Shown here piece by piece: positions 1-12,149 of a stretch of 64,000 nucleotides of DNA; positions within the stretch are counted from its first letter, which is position 1; each line of letters opens with the position of its first letter. A program made the translations under genes and the position numbers. Origin of the DNA: Prostheceraeus crozeri (lineage: Eukaryota; Platyhelminthes; Polycladida; Euryleptidae); assembly GCA_907163375.1 (NCBI GenBank), contig CAJQUW010009225.1, forward strand, positions 434,001-498,000, given 5' to 3'. The notes beneath the pieces are model-generated. The model made no database searches. It saw nothing but the letters and a program-made list of their open reading frames with translations, and was not told where the DNA came from.

Positions 1-3000
1 TTCCGGAATTATATATATGTGGCCTATTATCTCTGGAAAAAACTATCTAGCCTCTCAACAACCTGCGGAATTGCCCAATCTATCGCCCAGGTAGCAGAAG
101 TTCGCCATTTTAACAGATAGTTCGCCTAATAGAATGTCACTGATGTTTGGTCTAGACATTCTTAGCTCTCCTCCAAAAGTTATTAAATAATTTACTGATA
201 TTTTATATTATTCGCTGTGATTCAACTTGACATTAATGTGTTAATAGAGTCATGTGTGTTATTCGACGAACATTCTTGACGTCTGTTCTTACATCTGAAC
301 TCAATTTTCCTGAAATATCAAATTTAAGAATCGAGATGAGACATTTATACTGCTGAATATGTATTAACTTAACATGCTGCTTATGATATGTAAAACACTA
401 AATTAATTCCACATAGCACTCAGTTTTACATCTCATAAAACAGGTCATATAAATTGAAAATAGAAACATCGCTTCGACTGGCGAACTCTGAAATGCACTA
501 AATAGAACACAACTTTTATCTCGCAATCCTCTTGTTTTTCCACGCATCATGTAAGCTCTACATGTAAAACTTGACGCATTCACTAAACCCAATTATACTT
601 AATTCACGCTTGAGGAAGAGCATCCAAGCTTCTGATGCAGTTATTAATTCAATTGAGTAATATGTGTTTGAGCTTTCAGCAATTCATGAACTGTAATTCT
701 GAGCGCGATTCTTTATAGGGCCTATCATAATACTAATTAGAAATGTAGTGCAGGATTAATAACAATTAATTTGATATATATATTAATATCTATTAATTTG
801 ATAACCTGTTGATATTTATGTTATTCTATGTAAATATCGCCTTCATATCTGCTAACGCTAAAATAACTCCTTACCTCCCATACAAGCTTAAGAATATAAG
901 GTGAAAAATAGAGATGACAATTTGACCTAAGGAATCATGATTGCAGGTGGCCTATTTCAATTCTACTGTTGGTCCAAGACAAGTTAAATAGCATTTTTAT
1001 AAAAATTCCGCAAATTCCCCAAGTATAAATGCTTAAATTCCCTGAAATTTTTCGGTCACTGGTATGCTCCGCGACACTTTTGATGATTGAAATTTTGGTT
1101 CTAATGTGGGTTGGCGAATTTTGTACGCCTCGTGAACTCACTATTGTGGAGCGGTCTCTGATGGAGGCTTACAATTTTTGCGTTGTCGTTTTGATTCCTG
1201 CGCATGAAGCGTTTACCAATGTTTTTCCTAAATAATGGAAAACTCGTATGCACATGTAAAATGTAGCGGCGAAAGTCCGAAAACCAATTCGTTTTATCTC
1301 AAATGCGAGGCCCTTCGACTGTTGTGAACAGCCATGTTAAATATTGCCGCTGATAAAGGCCTTTCAGTATATGAGATACAATTCATCGGGTTTTAGACAT
1401 CTCTCTCCAATGTTTTGAGTTATTAAAAACTCTTTTGGTTGGTCGGTGGAAAATTTCATGATAGATAACTTTCTTGAACGTTTCACTTACAAGGGTCTGA
1501 CCGCTTTTAACGGACTTCTCACCATCATCTAATGAAATTTTAGCACTTCCTTATCGACACAAAGTTCCCTAGTCCATGCCTAGTCATTGAACCGTTTATT
1601 CCTTATAAGTGGACTACAAGCTCGGTCACAATTCCAATCGCAGCGGAAACGGGATTGAGAACGGTCTGATAGAAGTCAGGAAATACTTGTTAAGTGCGCA
1701 GTAAAACACTACGCAAAGTTGCCATTGACGTGTTAATTCGATTTCATTTTCGAAAGGAAGATTCGAGATCAAAATTACTCTGACTTCGTATAATTGCTCA
1801 GTTTGGATAATTTCACTGGCTCGTATGTACAAAACGCATTCCCATGATATCAATATCGAATTCATATATATTCATTTTGCCAATGTTCATCAATATCAAT
1901 GTCGAATTCAAGTCAGGAATGATATATGTAGTTGGATTAGTCACTGATATTATTCACTTTACTTTTCAGTTGACAACTGCTTATTATTGCATAAATTAAA
2001 ATTTCGCTGTGAACATATCAGCTCTAGTCATCTAGAATCAACTAGTTAGTGTAGACTAGATGAGTCGAGTGAATCTTTGCTTTCTTGTAAAAAAACAACT
2101 TGTCGTAAGATTAGGAGAGAACTCTTGTGATTTCATCATGACTGACCTCCTATATTGACAACTTTATATACTCATCCACGCAACGGAACACATGGTGCGG
2201 ATACATGGTGTTGTTGTAAATTGATGGATAAAAGAGCTATCGACGTAGATAATGGAATTATCTGTCATCTTTGATGCTATCAAAGAAAAAATAATCCTCG
2301 AATTCAATGCACCATCTATATTTCCCAAAATTGTGCAATTCAGTGAAAGGCTTTGAAAATTTGGTCAGAAATAATGCTGTCTAAAGGTAGATTTGAAATG
2401 CTCGATCGTTGTTGAAACAGTACCTTCAATGCTTATTCTTGCAATGTACGTGGAGTCCATCATGTGAGACTGAGATTTGACTCCTTTCAACAAGGTTCAT
2501 GATTAAATGACATGTAGCTTATTGTGATGAATATCTTGGATATGAGGCAAATTCAGGATGTCTATGCGTCATTTTTATTCATCTTGTGACTGAAATGCAT
2601 CATTATTTCTTTTTCAAAAGATTTCATAGATACTGTATTTGTTTTGGAAAAGTGTATCTGACTCCACTTCCGCGGACAGTTACTTATATTGATAGTTTCA
2701 TTTCTTTACTGCTTTGAGCTGTCTGGCCTTCAGAAAACCGGAGATATGCGTGATCGTTCTTATAACTATTCGTCTGATAAATTATGCTAGTCTCGCTTCA
2801 AACATCATTCGGACACCGTAGAAATGTCAACATGCGTCTGTTGCTCCATTTGCGCTTTCGCTTGCCAGATGCAGAGGATGTATTAACTACGCAAATATAT
2901 ACCTTGTTATGAACTAATCCTTGCTGTCGTACTGAACATTTTAAGATATCTCACTTTCATGGAGCAGTAAGGTTAAGGAACACTTGTATTTGCAGGTATT

Positions 3001-5500
3001 TCTAACATCTTTTAGGGTTGAAGCAGGTTAGGGGATGTCATTAGCTTTCACTTGGCTCGAGGAAGTTGATAATTTAAAACTTTTAGCTTAGAAACTGCTC
3101 CCTCCTCTTGTTATTTTGCTTTTAAGTTTTATTGTCACTCTCAGTCAGTATTTCTGTTACAGTTCTCTTAATTATGTGATCGTGAGTTATTTTCATTTTT
3201 CTTTGTTTTATTTTACTTTCGTCTTCATATTTGTTTCTTCACTTCTCATCTATTTGTCTCTGTTATCATCGTTTGCGTAGCGGCACCTGTATTGCATAAG
3301 CTCTTCTGTTTCCCTTGATTAATCGCGGTTGAAAAAAAATTATCAAGTTTTTGCAATGCATTAACGATTGTTGTTTTGATACAATTTATTACAGAAGTTG
3401 ATTTACAGCGTCCTACGTTGAAATGAGCATGTCCTTCAACGAAGTTAGTTACTAAAAGGACTCTCATGAATTTGTCTCGCAGACCGCATTAAGCCCACGG
3501 GCTGAAGATTTTCCTCCCTTAAGTATACCTTACTGGCTCTGAGCTACAATGCAAAAATTTTATGCAGGTGTATTATCATGAATTTGATTTCAGATCTGAT
3601 TTGTTGGATAAGATTCAGCAGCACAAATTTGCTTTTCAGATCACATCTTTTCTCTATCAGTTGGAAATCTTGTTTTATAAGAACATAGTGGCATATCGTT
3701 TGTGGCAAAATCGTGGCTGACATTTAGAAAACGGTATCATTCGATCAGTATCATAAGTCGTCCACGTGTTTTACTTGAGATTTCTACACACAATTCAGTT
3801 GAAATAGTAGTGCGACTTTAAAAAGTACAGATGTGAAATGTTTCTCAAAACGGCAGTCTAAATATTTGCAAAGGATTGATAGCATGAAAACGGATAACAA
3901 TTATGAGCAATTCTTTCAATAAGTGTTCGTGATTTGAGAGGCAGATAATTTCCTCTGTCTAAAATTTGAGAAATATTGAGCAATGGCATGTGTACGCATC
4001 CATGAGCAGTATTGCGAAGGAAACGATCCTGCGAATCATTTGATAATGTCTGAATAATTGGATTTTGTTATCGATGAATACAGATTCAACTGACGGATCA
4101 AATTGAGCATCCGGCATGTTTGAGATTCCTACAACAGTCTGAAGGTTCCTTGTTTGAAGGAGTTCGACATACGTGTGTATTAATTTGTAATGAATGAGAA
4201 ACATCGCCAAGTAAATTGCACAATGTAATAAAGAGAGGGAGGTTGACAGCCGATAGGGAATATGCATGATATGCGAGAGATCATGCAGATTAGCATATTT
4301 TTGCGTCTGCTGATTTTGGTTATTTGCCGAATCTAAACGCCGAAATGATCATACTCGTAGATAGTCAAAATACACGCAGTTATGACAACAGCAAATCAAA
4401 AGTGAGGAATTACTGTAGCATTTTGATTATCCGCCGCATCTGTTTTCACATAATTGAATTCGCATGCACAGACTAAGTAAGAATGCGATTTAACTTAGGT
4501 TTTTTACGGTAATGGATTTTGATTCACAGGGTGTTTTCACATGCGTGAAATTCATGCACAAACGTGAATGATTACAAGATTTTGTCATCAATATAATCAT
4601 CATCGACAGCAGTTTTCCTTTCTTTTGAGGAGTTGCTGACGTTCTCCAAGATAATGCACCATTTTGAATCTCGCTCGATCCACCACTTTCAAACTGTCTC
4701 TGCATTTCTCAGCACATTGCTCTAGCACGTGTTGGTCTTCCTCTTTTTCACCATCCCTCATTTCCGAAGTTGCATGCTCTCTGCACTAGATGTCTCTTAT
4801 CTTTTCTAAAGATGTGACCAATACTCAGTTACTCCTTTTCATACAGCTCAAGAACGGTCTTATCATTATTCATATCATTAAAATTTCTGTTCTTCTGAGG
4901 ACACAATTTTCTATAGATCTTTCGTTCAACGTCTCTCAGTTATGACTGTTCGGATGCATGCTTTATAAAGATTATCCCTTTTAATCGGTAAGTTAAGTTT
5001 CATCCTCACAGAACCGAAAATTTGAAAGTTGACTTAAGCTTCGTCCATCCAAGTCGGCTTCTTCTGTCAATATCTGTCTCGCAGCACTGCTGTTGATTGC
5101 GTCACCGTGATAAAAAGACCACCTCATGGCCACCTTGATCCACATTGTTAACAATCTTCGTATCCATTGTTTTGAACTTCATGAATCTTTTGATGCCTGC
5201 GCAGCTGGCACGTACCCATTTTGACAACAGCAGCATCTCTCAGTAATTCCTACTACTCGCTTTGAAAATCATGAAATCAAGCTTAACTTATATAGTGTAT
5301 TTTTGGACACGATAATTCACTTTCCTTCTTTTGACGCTAACTCGGTGTAATTCTTCTCTGTTACTATTAAAATGGAAGCTAATCATGACAGATCAAAAGA
5401 TAATTCTTCTAATTTATCTTTCTGATCGGTCTCAGCATCAATAGCGACAAATGTTCATTTTTCTGAAGTTTCAATTATGACATTGTTCCTGCAATTTCAT
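1..5500. other. Host intergenic or intronic DNA, no gene seen
   Basis: AT-rich sequence with only short chance open frames on both strands. I see no domain, no convincing exon flanked by splice sites, no RNA gene and no terminal-repeat element. It may be intron or spacer of a host gene. Confidence 0.5.
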
Positions 5501-5599
5501 AGCTTTTAGCAATGTGATGTGATGGAACGAATCACTATCATTTTGCTGATACACTTGTGTGCATGCTCTTATTTTGCTTTAATACAAACGTTGCAGGAC

Positions 5600-5730
5600 G
5601 GTCACTGGCCATTTGCGGGGCTACCTATATCAATATGCTTAATGCTACTAGGACATAGCCTTAAGAATGCATTCTGCAGTGTTGATTTCGGCTTTTATAA
5701 TCATCACCTTGGAAATTTTACTTTCCGATA
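5600..5730 (+). CDS. Possible host exon, hydrophobic segment
   Basis: The open frame follows a good splice acceptor (pyrimidine-poor but ending GTTGCAG at about 5597). It encodes a stretch rich in W, P, F, L and I (begins DGHWPFAGLP, then ICLMLLGHSLKN), which would fit part of a membrane segment. No donor or partner exon is clear and the frame ends in TAA at 5729-5731. I do not recognise the protein. This may be chance; the frame was chosen only because the residues after the AG look protein-like. Confidence 0.15.
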
Positions 5731-7139
5731 AAGGTATTATTCTTGAATTTATTCAGACAAATGACATCTTTTAGATAGGTTTTAATGCTTGGAGCTTTAA
5801 TAGTAAATGTAAAATAACTTCGTTACGAAGGAAACGAGAGTTCGTGATGAGTAATTACTTGTAGTAGCTCAGAAGATAATTGCAAGAAGTTCGCGCGCAG
5901 GTGTTTGATCATCAGATAGTGCAAAGAAGTTTGATAAGAAAATTCGATGTTGAATTTATCATTGTATATGTCATTTTCATTCAGATCTTTCAATTAGCAA
6001 CCCTACTGATAATCCTCAATGTGCTGTTCTGGAAATGTTCCCATGAACTATCATTTTCAAAATGACAGGAAATTTACCCTCTCTTTGACAAGTAGATCAG
6101 ATATCGGAAGCATCGTGCTTCTAATATAACAATGCATGCTTTGAAATCTGCAACCCTCTTGTGGGATCTTCTTGTGGGTTTCTTTCGTCTCGTTAATAAT
6201 GTTGGCTTTTTGAAGGTGGAAAATAGATAGTTAATTCAACCGCAAGTTGCAATTCAAGAGAAACAATCTTTTCATGATGAAATGGTCCTATGCTAGATTG
6301 GAGAACTGTCCTCCGAAACGGTTTGGTATCAATTTATTGCGATATATTATACTTTGATGAATTAATCTCAAATGCATTCTGACGTCAAATTTATTTGCAA
6401 GTTAATGATGAAAAGAAGTTCAGATCTTTTCTCGCTGTATGTATTCAGTGCAATGTTTTGACAGCCAAATTTTGCTGGTTTTACCCGATAGTTGTCACAT
6501 CCGACGAATTTCAAAAAGTTCATAAAGCAGGCATATCGACAGTTTTAGACAATAAACTACACTTAGTACTACAAGAAAAATTGAAAGTGCATATGAAATT
6601 CAATTGCTAGATCTACCCTTATACACAATAAAAATTTTTGAAACACGTGCATTTTTATTTATCATTTCTACCCAATTAAGCAAATGGTTTTATGGAAAAA
6701 TCTACTTTGTAGCACTCGATTTGTGTTTGCCATGGACCTCAGATGTATTAGGACGCGGCACGATAATCATATTGGTGTACCTCTGTTGGTTTGGTTTGAT
6801 CAAAGTACAACTAATAACAGCGTAATGTTTCTTTAGAACAACCCTTAATTAGGAACATACGGATATTTAAATGGCCGTAGTTGACCTGGCTTAATCGATT
6901 CTCTAATTCAAAATTGTTACAATGAAACTCCTGACATAGATTGACGGGGTGCACGTTGTAATGCAAATTTCTTAAGACAGAAATCTCACTTATTAACCTA
7001 TCAGGTATGATATTGCGGTAATTACTACATAATGAACTTTGCAACCACCAACTGAAGATTATACACAGCTTCGTGTAGCGTCCATATGCATCAAACGTCC
7101 ATGGTATTTGTATGCAGTTTTTTAGTTGGTGCATGCACT

Positions 7140-7344
7140 ATTCCATCTGCAGTCTACTCGTCCTGCTACAGATGCTTGCCCCAATTGCGATTTTAAGCCA
7201 CCCATGGACTGGATGAAGATGTCAAATACTTCTGTGCAACACTATTGCGATAAAAGACTGGAAATTTACCTCGTTTTAACGGGAATGCTCCTTGTAGCCG
7301 TGCTCGCAATAGCCGAGGCATTAAAACCGAGGCCGAGGATGTGA
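7140..7344 (+). CDS. Possible host exon with one membrane helix
   Basis: After an acceptor-like CATCTGCAG at about 7149, an open frame reads through a C-x2-C pair (DACPNCDF), a polar stretch, then a strongly hydrophobic helix (IYLVLTGMLLVAVLAIAEAL) and a basic stop-transfer tail (KPRPR). This is the pattern of a single-pass membrane protein. The frame ends in TGA at 7342-7344; a donor GT within GAGGATGTGAAT could instead splice on. Its relation to the serine-rich frame at 7770 is unknown. Family not recognised. Confidence 0.3.
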
Positions 7345-7769
7345 ATTACTATTACTTACTATCAATTAATAATTTTGTACATAAATTTTATTGGGACTTT
7401 CCGTCATGCTCACTCTAAGTGAACTTGTTATAAGAAATTCTTCATTAGTATGACATGCGCTGCATACTTTTCATTCGATACGAGTACGCAAATCTTGTGT
7501 AACTTTCACACCTTTTGATTGTAGATGAAAAGCATGTGACTTTTTCAATCCATAATTAAAGTAATGCAGTATAATGTCCCATCTGAATTATAATGAATAA
7601 TTCATCTATGATGTGCCCAATGTTTCACCTATACGCTTTCAATTAACAATGTAATTTCGACACTTGAAAAAAGTAAAATTCCTCCGTCTTAGCTATCAAC
7701 ATCGGCAATGATATCACTCTTTTATTAAATGCATCGCAAATTTCAATTCTGATTCATTTATTTTTCAGA

Positions 7770-7987
7770 TTCTGGCCTCCTTAGAGAGTCTTGCTCGCTC
7801 TTTGCCGAAGATGCATCGGTCTCATTCGGAGCCAAGCATGACTCGAGCAAGTTTTCATCGTGCTGAAGAATCAGATTTAAGTAACTTCCTGTGCGCCTCT
7901 CCAAAGACACCCATCAATTCCCATTTGACTGGAAATACCTACTTCTTTCCAAACCCTTCGAGTAGTTCCGGCGCCAACAAGTATTGA
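7770..7987 (+). CDS. Possible terminal exon, serine-rich tail with RSHSEPS motif
   Basis: A strong acceptor (TTTATTTTTCAG at about 7758-7769) is followed by an open frame of about 72 codons ending in TGA. The peptide begins ILASLESLARSLP and contains HRSHSEPSM, a phosphosite/14-3-3-like sequence typical of cytoplasmic tails, then a low-complexity end (NPSSSSGANKY). Codon use and sequence look coding. It would suit the last exon of a host membrane or signalling protein, but upstream exons are not identified with confidence. Confidence 0.4.
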
Positions 7988-8442
7988 TTGATTAATTGTT
8001 GAATATATGAAAACTCATGCTGGTCATTTCTGAGTTTTCATCAATACGGCTTCAATTGTGATGATCACTAGCCTTGTATTGTTATGCATCCTGTACTTAG
8101 TCAACGTTTTTCATATCATTCTAGTGCCCGCGTTATACGATAAATATTGGCGATCATCTCTATAGAAATCGACTATCGCTGTGATTTTGCGCTACTCTGT
8201 AAGAGTATCTTTCTGAAGAACAATTGGATCATTTTATGTCACTTCCATGAAACGGATATTGTCTGAAATGTTTAATGATGTCGTGATTCATCGAATGCCT
8301 CGTTTATGACAGAAACCATTTGCGATACATGTTAGCTGAAAAGGATGGCGATGTTATAGGTTACGATCTCTTTTCGTTAGTTTTTCCTATATCAATCATC
8401 TTTAAATTGAAAGAATTCGATAGCAATTACTATCCTTTAAAT

Positions 8443-9210
8443 CAATGGTGCCCAACTTAAGAATCGCAATATTGTTTTAGAAGGGTCGTGAAGGGTTAGC
8501 TAGAAATGTATTGCATAAATACAAGACAAGCAATAAGTCTCTCAGAAACATGTCAGAAGTACAGGATAGGCCTCTTCTTCCATGTGACCGAGCTAATCTG
8601 CTTATTCTGCTGTCATCTTAGTAACGGGCACATTTTCCTTCTTTTGTGACATTACAACATGGAATGCAGATTCCACTTATTGTGTGAGGAAGGCAGACTT
8701 AAGACTATTGCTAGCTGCTTTTCTTCAGCTTGCTGTCGTAAACGTGATTGCCGAAGAAGCTTTACATTAACTATTTGAAACGGAATCCAATTAAAGTTGA
8801 ACGAGACAATTGCAAGCAATAAAAAATCAAGAATTTCGGATCTGTATGAGGTATCGCATACTGAGCGCATCCACTGTGCTGTTAGTATTGAGCCATGATA
8901 AGAAGGAAAATGTGGAATCACCTGCAATTTCACAGTGCTGCTATCTAGCTGATGTTGTATTCGTTAATGGCAAAAAAAACGAAAGATGGACATTATACGA
9001 TTATAAAGATACCCCCAGGATCGTCCCTTCCATAACGTACTGGAAAGTAAATGACTTATGACCGAATGACTTATATGGCCAAGCTAGTATAATTTCACAC
9101 CCAAAAATAAAAGCAAGACTGACAAAAAAATTAAAAAAATCTGTTGAAGGAGTCACTTTAAATTTGCTCAATAAAAAGGGGTCGCGGACGAAATAGGTTG
9201 GGAACCGCTG
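8443..9210. mobile_element. Non-autonomous hAT-like element
   Basis: The ends are imperfect inverted repeats (left CAATGGTGCCCAACTTA; right reads in reverse CAGCGGTTCCCAACCTA). The flanks are 8-bp near-duplications, CTTTAAAT at 8435-8442 and CTTTAAGC at 9211-9218 (6 of 8 match), the size expected for hAT. GGGTCGYGGA-like sequence lies inside both ends. Interior open frames on both strands show no transposase domain, so it is probably an internally deleted or decayed copy. Confidence 0.5.
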
Positions 9211-9218
9211 CTTTAAGC

Positions 9219-11888
9219 GAACGGCTATCCTTGTTTCTGATCCATGCCTTATGTGATAATGTAGTGTCATCTGTGCTAATAGATCCCAATAGATATTTCT
9301 TTCTCTTAATCTTGACGTGTTTAAAAATTAATCTTCAGCTGTTTATCAAGTATACACTGGAGCTGACTTTCTTGAGGAAATGAGATTGGAGGATTGTTTT
9401 TTTGAAAACATCACACCACTACAGCTCCTAGGAAATGTATTGTCCCAATGGAAGTTTTCAGCCATTTTGTCCCATTTTCAAAATTACAAGCAGGTGTGCA
9501 GTTGACACCTTTTTGAAATTCAATCGATTTAGATAAGGGAGACAATACAATGCAATCATGTGTCAAATCCAAGAAGTATATTGCAAACTACGTTCATTTA
9601 CGAAATTCACAAAACTACTCTATTTATTATTTTCGTATGCGAACAAAATTTTCATGAATTTTGAATTGTCACATGAAAGTATTTAATGTACCACATGATC
9701 TGAATTGCTTGCATTTTAAAGCTTATTATCTGAAGTTCACACTTAGAATATGAAATCTATTGGACGTCTAATTACGATTCTACAACAGAAAATGCGCTAA
9801 AACGGAAGTGGCATTTCAATTAAGACATTCATTAAGACAGGCATTTCATGTCAGTCGCAGTGTAGCAGTGTGACATTTCTAGATTCAAAGTGATTGTCTT
9901 CCTCTTAGATTCATTGCCAACGACTGCGTTCATTCAAATGAATTTTAGTTAAAGATAGATTGAAAATACATGTTAGAGATGTATGTACAGTTCCATTTTT
10001 AATTTGTATTGCCAGCTCTGGTTTGTGATCTTCTGCTGTGATTTGACTTGCTTTGAACTTTTATGTAGCTGTCTAGCTCTATGCAATCGTCTACAGCTCA
10101 GTGTTAGTGAATCTGGTCAAGATAGCTAGATCATCGAGTTCGAGTACTAACAGATGCTTATTTTCCGAATATCACTTTGATTCATACTGATTCATGTCAG
10201 TTATCCTAAATGATCCCATGTTGATTCTGCATAACTATAGTAAGACAATTGTTATCAAGTTTTCTTTGACACTTTTTAACTTTTAGTCATAATTTTTAAC
10301 TTGTAATTTTGACACTTGCTCTATTTGTCTATGTCTACTTGTATTATTTAAATCATCGAATTGAGATGAAATAACTGTTTAAGGAAGTTAACGTATTTCA
10401 ATTATTATATGCAGATATCAAAAAAGGCATTATCACCTGAAACATTAATTGTTGCCTCTTTTAACAGTGCTTTTTCGAAAAGAACAATAGAAAATTTGTC
10501 GTTGAAAAATATATTTAGTTCGTCTAGTGCATCATTAAAATCAATAGAGGTGTTGACATTTGATAATTAAAGCACCTCGCACTTTATTGACTCTATAAAG
10601 AAAGCTATCGAAGTTACAGTCGTCTTGAAGTGCATTAGCTTGTATATCTTCTCATCGAGGTTACTTATCCATTTTCATTGTTCTGTGATGCATATGGTGC
10701 TTCTATATATTTAACCATTTTTCATCATATTTAGGCCCATATTATATCATTCAACCTGACTCATCGGTTAGCATTCAATTACATGACAGCAATAATTAAG
10801 ATGTACATGCAGTTATCAATTTTAATCTGAGGTTTGAGGTCACCATTGCTCGTTAATAAGTGATAATGATTAGCGTACTGGCATCCATTTCTAAGAGTTT
10901 GATCATGGGGAGTTATGTACGCGAAAAGTCTGTATGTTGACTACCAAAATTTTTAATTTCATTAGTCTTTAAAAGTTGTAATTTGCTAATTGACATTTCG
11001 CCTTCTACGCTTATACTTTTAATATATTAGGTCTTCCTTGAATTGCGAAAGTTATTTGTAAATTTAAATTATTTATATGCATGGGATCGGGTTTTCAAGA
11101 GTTTATCTTTTTTTCTCTGTTCCAAAGAGAGGAAGGAAATGTCAACTTTCTTGGTCACTCCCCTTAATTTATGATCAAAGCCAATATAAATAATGTACAG
11201 ATTACACGTAATTCTCCTCTGCCGTTGGCCTTCACGTGGTGCGGTCGTGTTATGGACCCTGATCATGAAATTAAAGGAAGTAACCCAGAAAGTTGGTAAT
11301 CCTTTTCTTTGGAAAAACAAAAGAATTATTTAAAATGTAGAATTCAAATGTTGATGTATTTGAGCTGATTTAAGTAAATGATAGTCGTACGTGATAACAG
11401 GATAAGCAAAAACATAATCAGCTGAAACCCGGCAACATTATTTGCGAGAAACCAGTGAGTAGATACTTTTCAGCATTTCTTTGAAGAAAAATCCTTCCCC
11501 TTCCCGTCTTTCACTTGCGAACGAAATGTGTTCTACAAGCAATTTGAAAAGTATAGACCTTTTCATATTTTATTGTGCGAAAACATTCTACAAAACGAGA
11601 AGCTGGTTGTTACAAAGGAAGGATAAATGCCTGTGTCGACAATCATTGTAAATTCTGATACATCGCACTTCTTCAATAATGTATTGAAATGGTTTCTTCA
11701 TCATGAGGTATCATGACTCAGTTGATTATCCGCGGAACTGCGCTTTTCTGATCATGTACTCAAGTCCTTGGTATGGGTGTTTTGTACAGAATCAACAAAA
11801 AATGGTAAACATTATTTTTGTACGTCACCATGTCACCAGTGTAGTGTGCTTGTCACACACGATGGACAATAAATATTCATTTCCACAC
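9219..11888. other. Gene-poor host DNA
   Basis: Nothing beyond short chance open frames is visible. No terminal repeats, tRNA-like boxes or coding exons were recognised. Confidence 0.4.
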
Positions 11889-12073
11889 TCAAACTTGCCG
11901 ATTTTCTAATTGTGTCAACGGGGCTTGTGAAGAAGACGCAGACATGCGAGAAAGTGAACGCACTCGTCGAATTGTCACGAGAAAGGAGAGTAATAAGAGA
12001 AGGAATAACGCAGAAATGGCAATCAGTAGCCATCGGTAGATAAGTTCGTTGTTGAAGGTTGGCCGTCCGCCCC
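11889..12073 (-). CDS. Possible host terminal exon with one membrane helix
   Basis: On the minus strand an acceptor (TTTCATTCCAG) is followed by an open frame to a stop at 11889. The peptide has a short ectodomain side (RPTFNNELIYRW), one clear hydrophobic helix (LLIAISALFLLLLLSFLVTI) and a basic, serine-rich cytoplasmic tail (RRVRSLSRMSASSSQ). This is the usual layout of the last coding exon of a single-pass membrane protein. The open frame continues upstream to 12149 without a splice, so the acceptor is inferred. Family not recognised. Confidence 0.35.
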
Positions 12074-12149
12074 CTGGAATGAAAGGAAATAGTTGGTAAA
12101 ATTTCATCGCAATATTTGAGACATTATATAGGGTACTTGAGGATGCCAT

